Source: Proteobacteria bacterium UBA6920
GTDB taxonomy: Bacteria > Pseudomonadota > Gammaproteobacteria > SG8-11
Length of the DNA stretch: 5,974 nt
Direction: 5' to 3'
Assembly (NCBI GenBank): GCA_002448875.1
Contig: DKAS01000036.1
Location: 7,309 to 13,282 of the forward strand
The notes under the pieces are model-generated. The model did no database searches, had not been told where the DNA came from, and saw only the letters and a program-made list of their open reading frames with translations. How positions within the stretch are numbered: position 1 is the first letter of the stretch; each line of letters opens with the position of its first letter. Positions 1 to 5,974 of the stretch are shown in pieces. A program made the position numbers and the translations under genes.

Positions 1-1
1 C

Positions 2-724
2 AACGACGGCGTGGGCGTGGTGGTGTTCATCGCCCTGCTGGGAATTGCCACCGGCGGCGAACAGGCGTCGGCCGCGGAGCTGCTGCTGCTGTTTGTCGGT
101 GAAGCGATCGGCGGTGTCCTGCTGGGCCTGGCGCTGGGCGCCACCAGCTACAGCCTGCTGCGCTCGATCGATAATTATCAGGTAGAAATTCTTCTCACCC
201 TGGCCGTGGTCATGGGCGGCTACAGCCTGGCCAACGCCCTGCATACCTCGGGACCCATCGCCATGGTCGTGGCCGGCTTGTTTCTCGGCAACCATGGCCG
301 CCTGTTTGCCATGTCGGAAACCACGCGCGCGCATTTGGACATGTTCTGGGAGCTGGTCGATGAAATTCTCAACGCCGTATTATTCGTGTTGCTGGGCCTG
401 GAATTTCTGCTGCTGGACCTGAACGCTCCCTACCTGCTGCTGGCGGCGGCGGCCATTCCCCTGGCCCTGGGAGCGCGCATGCTCAGTGTCGGCCTGCCCA
501 TCAGCCTGCTGCGCCGCCGGCGCGCCTTCAGTCCGCACGTGGTCAAGATACTCACCTGGGGCGGTCTGCGCGGCGGCATTTCCATCGCCCTGGCCATGTC
601 GCTGCCGACCGGCGAACCGCGCAACACCGTGCTGGTGATTACCTATGTGGTGGTGGCATTTTCCATCCTGGTACAGGGCCTCACCATCCATAAACTTTTG
701 CCGGCCCGATCCGACAATACCTGA
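2..724 (+). CDS. CPA1-family Na+/H+ antiporter, C-terminal part (5' truncated by the window)
   Basis: Inner-membrane cation/proton antiporter of the NhaP/CPA1 type, which exchanges Na+ (or K+) for H+ in pH and salt homeostasis. The reading frame is open from base 2, so the true start lies upstream; the visible part is 240 residues ending at TGA 722-724. The first residues read NDGVGVVVF, the Asn-Asp pair that carries the ion-binding aspartate in electroneutral CPA1 exchangers. Several strongly hydrophobic segments follow, then DEILNAVLFVLLGLE and, near the C-terminus, TWGGLRGGISIALAMSLP, which matches the conserved arginine-containing helix of this family. The protein ends about ten residues after the last hydrophobic helix, so there is no long cytoplasmic regulatory tail. 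The family call is firm; the cation preference cannot be read from the sequence. The next gene starts 40 bases downstream, so co-transcription is possible but the functions look unrelated. Confidence 0.9.
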   Translation, partial: NDGVGVVVFIALLGIATGGEQASAAELLLLFVGEAIGGVLLGLALGATSYSLLRSIDNYQVEILLTLAVVMGGYSLANALHTSGPIAMVVAGLFLGNHGRLFAMSETTRAHLDMFWELVDEILNAVLFVLLGLEFLLLDLNAPYLLLAAAAIPLALGARMLSVGLPISLLRRRRAFSPHVVKILTWGGLRGGISIALAMSLPTGEPRNTVLVITYVVVAFSILVQGLTIHKLLPARSDNT

Positions 725-753
725 TGATGCTGCGGCACCCGCCGCGGCCCCGC

Positions 754-758
754 AAGGG
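754..758 (+). promoter_or_regulatory. Ribosome-binding site that sets the start of the solute-binding protein
   Basis: AAGGG lies six bases before ATG 765. It supports that start over the upstream in-frame ATG at 645, which lies deep inside the antiporter gene and would add 40 residues of non-signal sequence. The nearby ATG codons at 724, 727 and 760 are in another frame. Confidence 0.6.
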
Positions 759-764
759 CATGCC

Positions 765-1823
765 ATGGCCACCTGTTCCGCTATCACGCCGCCACCCAGT
801 CGCCGGCGGCGACCGCGCCGCTTGCACGCCGCCGTGCTGCTCGCTGTCCTGCTGCTTTGCGACGGGTCCGCACCGCTGCTCGCCGCCGATGAGCTGGTGA
901 TCTATGCCGGTCGCAGCGACCGGCTGCTGCAGCCGCTGATCGATGCCTTTGCCCTGGAATCCGGCACCAGTGTGGTGTTGCAGAGCGGCCAGGCGGCGGA
1001 TCTGCTGGACAAGCTGCAGCGCCCGGGCGCCGACGGCAATGCCGATATCTTTATCAGCAACGACGCCGGACAAATGCAGGCGGGCGATGAGCTGCAGCTG
1101 TTCGCCGTTCTGCCCGAGGAACTGCTGACAGCCCTGCCCGGCCGTTTTCGCGCCGCCAGCAACACCTGGTGCGCCGTGGCGCTGCGTCTGCGCGTGCTGG
1201 CCTTCAACCGTCAGTTCAGGCAGGACCATCCGTTGACTTCCGTATTCGACCTGCGCCGGCCGGAAGTCAAAGGCCAGGTTGCTCTGGTCGGCGGCAATAA
1301 CGAAAGCGTGGTCGCCGGCATGACCACCTATCTGCAGTTGCTGGGCGAAGAGGATTTCAGCGCCTGGCTGCGTCAGCTGCGCGCCAATACCGGCAACGAG
1401 ACGTTCAGCAAACACACGTACATCGTCAAGGCGCTGGCCCAGGGGCAAAAAGGCGTGGGCCTGGTAAATCACTTCGATTTTTACCAGCATCTGCAGGAGT
1501 ATCCCCAGGATCCGCTGGAAATCGTCATTCCCGATCAGGGCGAAAACGGCAAGGGTGCCGCCTGGAACGTTGCCGGCATCGCCCTGACCCGGCGCGCCAC
1601 ACAGCGGGAAAAAGCTCTGGCGTTCATCCGCTTCGTTCTTTCCGCCAAGGGCCAGGAGGTATTTACCGCCGGCGCCCTGGAGTATCCCCTGCTGCCGGCG
1701 GCTAAATCCGCCGCCGTCCTGCCACCGCTGAACACCCTAAAACTGGCGGATGTTCCCATGGAGCAAGTGGGTAAACTTCGGCAGCACACCCTGCAGTTGC
1801 TGCGCAATGCCGGCCTGCCCTGA
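765..1823 (+). CDS. Periplasmic substrate-binding protein of an iron(III)-type ABC transporter (FbpA/FutA-like)
   Basis: Likely an extracytoplasmic binding protein (352 residues) that delivers ferric iron or a related ligand to an ABC importer. Residues 1-41 form a signal peptide: a basic stretch RRRRPRR at 13-19, a hydrophobic core around 20-31, and a probable cleavage near LLAA/DEL at 41-42. The mature part starts DELVIYAGRSDRLLQPLIDAF, the usual opening of FbpA-like proteins. It then shows ADIFISNDAGQ, a VLAFNRQ strand, TSVFDLRRPEVKGQVAL, VGLVNHF at about 231-237, and EKALAFIRFVLSAKGQEVF. Fold and length fit the family. One oddity: where iron-binding members usually have NHYY, this protein has NHFDFY (235-240), so the consecutive tyrosine iron ligands are missing. 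The ligand may therefore not be ferric iron, or may be bound differently. No permease or ATPase gene is adjacent. The LLLC at 29-32 is a poor lipobox, so a soluble periplasmic protein is preferred to a lipoprotein. Confidence 0.8.
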   Translation: MATCSAITPPPSRRRRPRRLHAAVLLAVLLLCDGSAPLLAADELVIYAGRSDRLLQPLIDAFALESGTSVVLQSGQAADLLDKLQRPGADGNADIFISNDAGQMQAGDELQLFAVLPEELLTALPGRFRAASNTWCAVALRLRVLAFNRQFRQDHPLTSVFDLRRPEVKGQVALVGGNNESVVAGMTTYLQLLGEEDFSAWLRQLRANTGNETFSKHTYIVKALAQGQKGVGLVNHFDFYQHLQEYPQDPLEIVIPDQGENGKGAAWNVAGIALTRRATQREKALAFIRFVLSAKGQEVFTAGALEYPLLPAAKSAAVLPPLNTLKLADVPMEQVGKLRQHTLQLLRNAGLP

Positions 1824-1829
1824 CCCGGC

Positions 1830-1860
1830 GCGCGCGCCTGCGCGTTAATCCTTTGTTTTT
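1830..1860 (+). terminator. Possible weak intrinsic terminator after the solute-binding protein gene
   Basis: Seven bases after the stop, CGCGC (1831-1835), a GCCT loop and GCGCG (1840-1844) can form a short GC hairpin. A T-rich but interrupted run follows to 1860. The stem overlaps a perfect 12-base palindrome at 1827-1838 that offers an alternative fold. Position and composition suit termination before the gcv promoter, but the broken T-tract keeps confidence low. Confidence 0.35.
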
Positions 1861-1908
1861 CCAGATACACCGCACCGAACTCCGCCAATACTGATCAATT
1901 CCGCAGCA

Positions 1909-1925
1909 GCCGGCAATCTGCCGGC
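1909..1925. repeat. GC-rich inverted repeat between the two transcription units
   Basis: GCCGGCA (1909-1915) and TGCCGGC (1919-1925) are perfect 7-base arms around a 3-base loop. Neither strand has a following T-tract, so this does not look like an intrinsic terminator. It lies about 50 bases upstream of the proposed gcv -35 box. It may be a stabilising hairpin, a protein site, or chance in GC-rich DNA. Confidence 0.3.
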
Positions 1926-1972
1926 GCCAGCCGCCGTCACCAGGCGAGGGTTGCTTCCCCACCCCACCCCTC

Positions 1973-2001
1973 TTGGTTTTGCCGCGCAGGCGGGGTATAG
2001 T
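1973..2001 (+). promoter_or_regulatory. Putative sigma70-type promoter of the gcv operon
   Basis: TTGGTT (1973-1978) is separated by 17 bases from TATAGT (1996-2001), which matches the -10 consensus at five of six positions; the -35 matches at three of six. Transcription would start near 2008-2010, only about ten bases before the first riboswitch helix. That start would also place the leader strand TCAAC (2009-2013), which can pair with the inter-aptamer linker, at the very 5' end of the RNA. The fit to the riboswitch boundary is the main support. Confidence 0.6.
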
Positions 2002-2018
2002 TTTGGCCTCAACCATAC

Positions 2019-2095
2019 CTCCTCGGGAGAGAGTGGCATTGCCACCGCCGAAGGCGCAACTCGCTCGGAAACGCTCAGGCAAAAGGACCGAAGAG
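2019..2095 (+). ncRNA. Glycine riboswitch, aptamer I of a tandem pair
   Basis: First glycine-binding aptamer in the gcvT leader. The P1 helix pairs CTC-C-TCGG (2019-2026) with CCGA-A-GAG (2088-2095) around one C·A mismatch. A 5-bp hairpin GTGGC-ATT-GCCAC spans 2033-2045. The family's conserved segments appear in order: GGAGAG (2026-2031), GCCGAAGG (2047-2054), CTCAGGC (2074-2080) and AAAGGAC (2082-2088). Established knowledge: this class binds glycine and usually controls glycine-cleavage or transport genes, and gcvT lies directly downstream. A 9-base linker joins it to aptamer II, and the end of that linker (GTTGA, 2100-2104) can pair with leader TCAAC (2009-2013), matching the P0 leader-linker helix known in this class. 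Confidence 0.93.
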
Positions 2096-2104
2096 ATTCG
2101 TTGA

Positions 2105-2170
2105 CTCTGGAGAGAGATCAGTCAACTGATCCGCCGAAGGGGAACACGCTTTCAGGCACAAAGGACAGAG
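2105..2170 (+). ncRNA. Glycine riboswitch, aptamer II of a tandem pair
   Basis: Second glycine aptamer. P1 is CTCTG (2105-2109) paired with CAGAG (2166-2170) without mismatch. A 6-bp hairpin GATCAG-TCAA-CTGATC spans 2116-2131. The conserved blocks repeat those of aptamer I: GGAGAG (2109-2114), GCCGAAGG (2133-2140), TTCAGGC (2151-2157) and AAAGGAC (2160-2166). The hairpin arms differ in sequence from aptamer I while the core is kept, which is the expected pattern for two folded aptamers. The 3' strand of P1 adjoins the expression platform, so this is the aptamer best placed to pass the signal to gcvT. Confidence 0.93.
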
Positions 2171-2232
2171 GGGCGCGAAAACACGCTGCGCGTTCCGTTG
2201 CTTTGAAAAAATGTGACCCCACGGAGTTTCCT
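2171..2232 (+). promoter_or_regulatory. Riboswitch expression platform with candidate anti-Shine-Dalgarno switch and gcvT ribosome-binding site
   Basis: The gcvT ribosome-binding site is ACGGAG (2221-2226), six bases before the ATG. GTTCCGT (2192-2198) can pair with ACGGAGT (2221-2227), with two G·U pairs, hiding it. Part of that anti-site can instead pair upstream: GGGGCGCG (2170-2177) with CGCGTTCC (2189-2196), also with two G·U pairs, leaving the ribosome-binding site free. The two folds exclude each other. No hairpin here is followed by a U-tract, so control of translation initiation is favoured over transcription termination. The pairing is visible in the sequence; its use as the switch is inferred. 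Confidence 0.5.
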
Positions 2233-3318
2233 ATGGGCAATAAAACACCATTGTACGACGCGCACCTGCGCGCCGGCGCCAAAATGGTTGATTTCGCCGG
2301 CTGGACCATGCCGATCAACTATGGCTCCCAGCTGGACGAGCACCATTATGTGCGCAACCAGGCGGGCATGTTCGACGTGTCGCACATGACCGTGCTTGAT
2401 CTCAAGGGCGCCGATACGCGTGCCTTTCTTCGCTACCTGCTGGCCAATGATGTCGACCGCCTGACCAGCGCGGGCAAAGCGCTGTATTCCTGCATGTTGC
2501 GCCCCGATGGCGGCGTCATCGATGATCTCATCGTCTACGGCATGACGCCGCAGTGGTACCGCATGGTGGTCAACGCCGCCACCCGCGACAAGGACCTGGC
2601 GTGGATTCGCCAACAGGCCAGCGCTTATGCCGTGGACCTCAGCGAACGCCGCGATCTGGCCATGATCGCCGTCCAGGGACCGCAGGCGCGCGAGCAGGTG
2701 CAACGGCTGCTGGGTGACGCCGCCGCCAGCGCCGCCGCGCTCAAACCGTTCAGCGCCGTCATGCTCGGCGATCGTTTCATCGCCCGCACCGGTTACACGG
2801 GCGAGGACGGCTACGAAATCATGCTGCCCGCCGCCACCGCCGACGCTTTCTGGGAACAATTGCGCGCCGCCGGCGTGCACCCCTGCGGCCTCGGCGCGCG
2901 CGACACCCTGCGCCTGGAAGCGGGCATGAATCTCTACGGCACCGACATGGATGAAAGCCTGACGCCGCTGGACTGCGGGCTGGCCTGGACCGTGGCCCTG
3001 GAACCGGCGGATCGTGATTTCATCGGCCGCGCGGCTCTGCTGGCGCAACAGGCCGGCGGACTACGCCACCGCTTCGTCGGCCTGGTCCTGCAGGAACGAG
3101 GTGTATTACGCAGCCATCAGGCAGTTTATATCGACGGCCGCGAGGCCGGCGTCATCACCAGCGGCACCTTCTCCCCCACCCTCAAGGAATCCATCGCCAT
3201 GGCGCGCCTGTGGGTGCTGGCCGGGGAACAATGCGAAGTGGACATCCGTGGCAAGCGCCTGCCGGCGCGCATCGTCAAGCCGGTGTTCGTGCGCAACGGC
3301 AAAGCGGTGGCCGGCTGA
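2233..3318 (+). CDS. gcvT: Aminomethyltransferase, T-protein of the glycine cleavage system
   Basis: Transfers the methylene carbon from aminomethyl-lipoyl GcvH to tetrahydrofolate, giving 5,10-methylene-THF and ammonia, in the cytoplasm. The 361-residue length is normal. The N-terminus [20 protein letters not shown] and [12 protein letters not shown] (21-32) are typical of the family. Also seen are FDVSHM (47-52), [10 protein letters not shown] (93-102) with the conserved aspartate region of the folate site, [11 protein letters not shown] (185-195), [14 protein letters not shown] (219-232) and SGTFSPTL (310-317). The start at 2233 is chosen because the protein alignment begins there and ACGGAG precedes it. 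The frame stays open back to 1951, but that extension would read through the riboswitch and is not coding. It is the first gene of the operon and lies under glycine riboswitch control; gcvH follows after 54 bases. No key residue appears to be missing. Confidence 0.97.
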   Translation: MGNKTPLYDAHLRAGAKMVDFAGWTMPINYGSQLDEHHYVRNQAGMFDVSHMTVLDLKGADTRAFLRYLLANDVDRLTSAGKALYSCMLRPDGGVIDDLIVYGMTPQWYRMVVNAATRDKDLAWIRQQASAYAVDLSERRDLAMIAVQGPQAREQVQRLLGDAAASAAALKPFSAVMLGDRFIARTGYTGEDGYEIMLPAATADAFWEQLRAAGVHPCGLGARDTLRLEAGMNLYGTDMDESLTPLDCGLAWTVALEPADRDFIGRAALLAQQAGGLRHRFVGLVLQERGVLRSHQAVYIDGREAGVITSGTFSPTLKESIAMARLWVLAGEQCEVDIRGKRLPARIVKPVFVRNGKAVAG

Positions 3319-3372
3319 GGCGTTTTTCAGTTAAAACTAAATATTCTGCGAACTAGCAACGGGGAAAATGTT

Positions 3373-3777
3373 ATGAGTCATATTCCGGAAAACCTGCGTT
3401 ATACCCGCACCCACGAATGGGTGCAGGACAACCATGACGGCACCGTCACCGTCGGCATCAGCGACCATGCCCAGGACCTGCTGGGCGACATGGTTTACGT
3501 CGAACTGCCGGAACTGGAACTGGACGTGGATCGGGAAGAGGAAATCGCGGTGGTGGAATCGGTCAAAGCCGCCTCCGACGTCTACGCCCCGGTAAGCGGC
3601 AAAGTGGTCGCGGTCAACGAAAAACTGAACACCGCCCCGGAGCTGGTCAACAAAGACGCTTATGACGACGGCTGGCTGTTCAAAATCCGCATGAGCGATA
3701 GCGCGGAACTCGATGAGCTGCTCAGCGCCGCGGATTACCAGGAAACTCTGGAATCCGAAGACGACGAGGAAGATTGA
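3373..3777 (+). CDS. gcvH: Glycine cleavage system H protein (lipoyl carrier)
   Basis: Small lipoylated carrier that shuttles the aminomethyl group from the P-protein to the T-protein and electrons to the dihydrolipoamide dehydrogenase (L-protein). The sequence opens [14 protein letters not shown], as GcvH proteins do. It contains the lipoyl-attachment loop [17 protein letters not shown], with the modified lysine at residue 65, and [15 protein letters not shown] in the C-terminal part. The 134-residue length is slightly long because of an acidic tail, SEDDEED at 128-134. A ribosome-binding site GGGGAA (3361-3366) lies six bases before the ATG; an ATG at 3368 is out of frame and stops at once. 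The 54-base gap from gcvT is locally AT-rich and shows no convincing promoter or terminator, so it is read as part of the same operon. The E1/E2 context (gcvT, gcvP) argues against a stand-alone lipoate-binding protein of sulfur metabolism. Confidence 0.97.
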   Translation: MSHIPENLRYTRTHEWVQDNHDGTVTVGISDHAQDLLGDMVYVELPELELDVDREEEIAVVESVKAASDVYAPVSGKVVAVNEKLNTAPELVNKDAYDDGWLFKIRMSDSAELDELLSAADYQETLESEDDEED

Positions 3778-3802
3778 TCCGCAGCGCAACCGAGACCCAG
3801 CC

Positions 3803-5167
3803 ATGCCGTTCATACCGCATACCGAAGAAGATGTTAAACACATGCTGGACGCCATCGGCGTTGCCAGCATCGAGCAGTTATTCGACGAAATTCCCGCCGC
3901 GCTGCGCAACAGCGACCTCAACGCGGTGCCGCCGGGTGTCAGCGAAATGGAAGTGGCGGCGCTGCTGCAGGCCCGCGCTCAGCAGGACCGCCAGGCCTGC
4001 TGTTTCGTCGGCGCCGGCGCCTACGATCACCATATACCGGCGGCGGTATGGGAGCTGGCCACACGCGGTGAATTCTACTCCGCCTACACCCCTTACCAGG
4101 CGGAAGCCAGCCAGGGCACGCTGCAGCTGCTGTACGAATACCAGTCGATGATCACCGGCCTGACCGCCATGGACGCGGCCAACGCATCCCTGTATGACGG
4201 CGCTTCCGCCCTGGCCGAAGCGCTGTTAATGGCAATACGGGCCAACCGCAAATCCGACAGCAAAACCATACTGCTGCCGCGCGGCCTGTCACCACGCTAC
4301 CGGCAGGTGGCGCAGACCATTGTTCACCATCAGCAGGTCAAGCTGCAGGAGCTGGCGTATGGGCGCGCCAGCGGCACCGTGGCGCCGGGCGAGCTGCCCG
4401 CTGACCCGGGCGACATCACCGCGGTGGTCATTGCCCAACCTAATTTTTTCGGTTGCCTGGAGGAAGTGGACGCCATTACCGACTGGGCCCATCGCCACGG
4501 CGCCCTGGTCATCGCGGTGGTCAATCCGCTGGCCCTGAATCTGCTCAAGCCCCCCGGCCAGTGGGGCGAACGCGGCGCCGACATCGTCTGCGGCGAAGGC
4601 CAGCCGCTGGGCATTCCGCTGGCGTCGGGCGGCCCCTACTTCGGCTTCATGTGCTGCCGTGGCGAATACGTGCGGCAAATGCCCGGGCGCATTATCGGCC
4701 GCACCGTGGACAGCGCCGGCAAGCCGGGGTTCAGCCTGACCCTGCAGGCGCGCGAACAGCATATCCGCCGCTCCAAGGCCACTTCCAATATCTGCACCAA
4801 CCAGGGCCTGCTGGTCACCGCCGCCACCATCCATATGGCGGTGATGGGCGCCGACGGCCTGGCACGGACAGCCCGGGCCTGCCATCACAATAGCGCGCAA
4901 CTGGCTGCCAGACTGCAGTCGGTCGCGGGCGTGGAGCGGGTATTCAACGCGCCGTTTTTCCACGAAGTGGTGCTGCGTCTGAACCGGCCGGTGGCGGAGG
5001 TGCTGGCAGCGTTGCGCGCCCAGGGCATCGCCGGCGGCTACGCCCTGGAGGCCGAATATCCGGAGCTGCAGAACTGCCTGCTGGTGTGCGCCACCGAAAA
5101 GCGCACAGCGGAGGAAATCGAGCGTTACGGGGAGGTTTTGCGTGCCGTACTGTCCACCCCGAAATAA
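3803..5167 (+). CDS. gcvPA: Glycine dehydrogenase (decarboxylating) subunit 1, N-terminal half of P-protein
   Basis: With GcvPB it forms the PLP-dependent P-protein, which decarboxylates glycine and loads the aminomethyl group onto lipoyl-GcvH. The 454 residues match the usual length of the split subunit. The start [20 protein letters not shown] is typical and fixes the ATG at 3803; the in-frame ATG at 3713 lies inside gcvH. Conserved blocks are [13 protein letters not shown] (70-82), [20 protein letters not shown] (90-109), [10 protein letters not shown] (127-136), [17 protein letters not shown] (265-281) and [11 protein letters not shown] (293-303). The last visible block is [20 protein letters not shown] (311-330) followed by CTNQGL (331-336). 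The PLP-binding lysine belongs to GcvPB, so its absence here is expected. The gap from gcvH is 25 bases and the upstream region is poor in Shine-Dalgarno sequence (only GAGA at 3792-3795), so coupling to gcvH translation may help initiation. Confidence 0.96.
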   Translation: MPFIPHTEEDVKHMLDAIGVASIEQLFDEIPAALRNSDLNAVPPGVSEMEVAALLQARAQQDRQACCFVGAGAYDHHIPAAVWELATRGEFYSAYTPYQAEASQGTLQLLYEYQSMITGLTAMDAANASLYDGASALAEALLMAIRANRKSDSKTILLPRGLSPRYRQVAQTIVHHQQVKLQELAYGRASGTVAPGELPADPGDITAVVIAQPNFFGCLEEVDAITDWAHRHGALVIAVVNPLALNLLKPPGQWGERGADIVCGEGQPLGIPLASGGPYFGFMCCRGEYVRQMPGRIIGRTVDSAGKPGFSLTLQAREQHIRRSKATSNICTNQGLLVTAATIHMAVMGADGLARTARACHHNSAQLAARLQSVAGVERVFNAPFFHEVVLRLNRPVAEVLAALRAQGIAGGYALEAEYPELQNCLLVCATEKRTAEEIERYGEVLRAVLSTPK

Positions 5168-5186
5168 GCGGTAATCAACACGTCAC

Positions 5187-5194
5187 TTGGAGGA
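5187..5194 (+). promoter_or_regulatory. Strong ribosome-binding site of tpx
   Basis: TTGGAGGA contains GGAGG (5189-5193) eight bases before ATG 5202. The TTG at 5187 is in frame with tpx but overlaps this site, so it cannot be the start. The site is much stronger than that of gcvPA, suggesting tpx is translated efficiently on the shared message. Confidence 0.75.
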
Positions 5195-5201
5195 TAGACC
5201 C

Positions 5202-5702
5202 ATGGCACAGATCAAACTCAGAGGCACCCCGGTCAACACCAACGGCAATTTACCCGCGGTCGGCAGCGCCGCCCCGGATTTCAGCCTGGTGGACGCGGAT
5301 CTCAACAATGTCAGCCTGGCCAATTACGCCGGCAAAACCAAGGTGCTGAGCATCGTCCCCAGCCTGGACACGCCGGTGTGCGCAACATCGAGCAAGGTCT
5401 TCAATGAGCGCATTACCGGCCGCGGCGACACCGTGGTCCTGATCGTTTCCGCCGACCTGCCGTTCGCCCAGAAGCGCTTTTGCAACGACAGTAAATTGTC
5501 GAACATCGTGCCGCTGTCGATGATGCGCTCGCGCAATTTCGCCAAGGATTACGGCGTGCTGTTGACAGACGGACCGCTGGCCGGCATCACCGCCCGCGCC
5601 GTCGTCGTCATCGACAAGAACAACAAAGTCGTGCACAGCCAGCTGGTGCCGGACATCAGCCAGGAGCCGGATTACGACGCGGCCCTCAAAACCCTGGGTT
5701 GA
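5202..5702 (+). CDS. tpx: Thiol peroxidase (atypical 2-Cys peroxiredoxin)
   Basis: Reduces alkyl hydroperoxides and hydrogen peroxide, normally with electrons from thioredoxin. The 166 residues match Tpx length. Residues 6-30 carry the typical opening (LRGTPVNTNGNLPAVGSAA, then PDFSLV). The peroxidatic cysteine is C60 in PSLDTPVCATSS. The resolving cysteine is C94 in SADLPFAQKRFC, and both are spaced as in E. coli Tpx (C61 and C95). The ending ITARAVVVIDKNNKVVHSQL and EPDYDAALKTL is also typical. No active-site residue is missing. The gene is unusual in position: it sits between gcvPA (34-base gap) and gcvPB (45-base gap), all on one strand, and no convincing promoter was found in front of it. 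It is probably co-transcribed with the glycine cleavage genes and so indirectly under the glycine riboswitch. The reason for this pairing is unknown. Confidence 0.96.
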   Translation: MAQIKLRGTPVNTNGNLPAVGSAAPDFSLVDADLNNVSLANYAGKTKVLSIVPSLDTPVCATSSKVFNERITGRGDTVVLIVSADLPFAQKRFCNDSKLSNIVPLSMMRSRNFAKDYGVLLTDGPLAGITARAVVVIDKNNKVVHSQLVPDISQEPDYDAALKTLG

Positions 5703-5711
5703 CCACCCGGG
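5693..5711 (+). other. Small GC hairpin across the tpx stop codon
   Basis: CCTGGGT (5693-5699) can pair with ACCCGGG (5705-5711) with one G·U pair and a 5-base loop holding most of the TGA stop. No T-tract follows, so it is not a standard terminator. It could alter mRNA stability or the relative yield of tpx and gcvPB, or be chance. Confidence 0.3.
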
Positions 5712-5747
5712 CCCGCAGGACTCAACCAGCAACAACGGAGCCGTACC

Positions 5748-5974
5748 ATGCTGATTTTTGAACTCTCGCAACCCGGACGCCGCAATCAGGCGCAGGGACC
5801 GCGCGCCACGACCGCGGTGACCGATATTCCCGGTCATCTGCTGCGCACCACGGACAGCGGCCTGCCCCGGGTCTCGGAGCTGCAGGCAGTGCGCCATTAC
5901 ACGCGCCTGTCGCAGCGCAATTTCAGCATTGACACCCATTTTTACCCGTTGGGCTCCTGCACCATGAAATACAA
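5748..5974 (+). CDS. gcvPB: Glycine dehydrogenase (decarboxylating) subunit 2, N-terminal part (3' truncated by the window)
   Basis: Second half of the PLP-dependent P-protein, partner of GcvPA. Only 75 codons are inside the window and the frame remains open at the end. The start MLIFELSQPGRR is the usual GcvPB opening. VSELQAVRHYTRLSQRNFSI (42-61) and THFYPLGSCTMKY (63-75) are highly conserved in the family. The segment at 13-35 is variable in family members. ACGGAG (5735-5740) lies seven bases before the ATG, the same hexamer used at gcvT. The PLP lysine should lie in the missing part and cannot be checked. It is separated from gcvPA by tpx, which is unusual because the two halves are normally adjacent. 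Confidence 0.95.
   Translation, partial: MLIFELSQPGRRNQAQGPRATTAVTDIPGHLLRTTDSGLPRVSELQAVRHYTRLSQRNFSIDTHFYPLGSCTMKY

Noticed and set aside
681..1490. Long open frame on the minus strand (269 codons) opposite the solute-binding protein gene
   Set aside because: It mirrors a well-supported gene in GC-rich DNA, its product is low-complexity and Gln/Gly/Ala-rich, and it resembles no family I know.
2170..2196. Hairpin 2170-2177 / 2189-2196 as an intrinsic terminator of the riboswitch
   Set aside because: The downstream sequence is mixed and then A-rich, with no U-tract, so it does not fit an intrinsic terminator.
2211..2216. ATGTGA start-stop pair in the gcvT leader
   Set aside because: No ribosome-binding site precedes it, and a two-codon element is expected by chance; nothing suggests leader-peptide control.
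1951..2232. 94-codon N-terminal extension of gcvT
   Set aside because: The extension reads through both glycine aptamers. GcvT family similarity and the ribosome-binding site both place the start at 2233.
2152..3048. Long open frame on the minus strand (298 codons) opposite gcvT
   Set aside because: It is a shadow of gcvT, which has clear family motifs. Its product shows no recognisable domain and would run into the riboswitch region.
4453..4893. Open frame of 146 codons on the plus strand inside gcvPA in another frame
   Set aside because: Its product is Arg/Pro/Gly-rich, as expected from a shifted frame of GC-rich coding DNA, and gcvPA is firmly assigned.
5138..5167. Possible tpx promoter (TTGCGT with AAATAA at the end of gcvPA)
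   Set aside because: The -10 match is only two of six at an 18-base spacing, too weak to support against co-transcription.

Overview
This is a GC-rich, densely coding window with every gene on the + strand. It looks like a chromosomal segment of a proteobacterium, most likely a gammaproteobacterium. The reasons are the P-protein of glycine cleavage split into GcvPA and GcvPB, the wording of GcvT, GcvH and GcvPA, and a tandem glycine riboswitch in front of gcvT. This placement is inferred from remembered family sequences, not from a search. No mobile element, CRISPR array, tRNA or rRNA is visible.

Layout. Positions 2-724 hold the C-terminal part of a CPA1-type sodium/proton antiporter whose 5' end lies outside the window. 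A short gap leads to a secreted solute-binding protein (765-1823) resembling the FbpA/FutA iron(III)-binding family, with no permease or ATPase gene beside it. The 409-base non-coding stretch 1824-2232 holds a possible weak terminator, a GC-rich inverted repeat, a sigma70-like promoter, a tandem glycine riboswitch (2019-2170) and an expression platform reaching the gcvT ribosome-binding site.

The gcv operon follows: gcvT (2233-3318), gcvH (3373-3777), gcvPA (3803-5167), tpx (5202-5702) and the start of gcvPB (5748 to the window end). GcvPA and GcvPB together form the pyridoxal-phosphate glycine decarboxylase. GcvH carries the aminomethyl group on lipoyl-lysine. GcvT passes the one-carbon unit to tetrahydrofolate and releases ammonia. 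The riboswitch would let glycine induce the whole set.

The most unusual points are three. A complete thiol peroxidase gene lies between the two halves of the P-protein. The riboswitch leader offers a readable model for translational control: leader-linker pairing, plus an anti-Shine-Dalgarno segment that can pair either with the ribosome-binding site or with an upstream strand. The iron-type binding protein lacks the tyrosine pair usual in that family. No wholly new system is evident; the rest is ordinary core metabolism.
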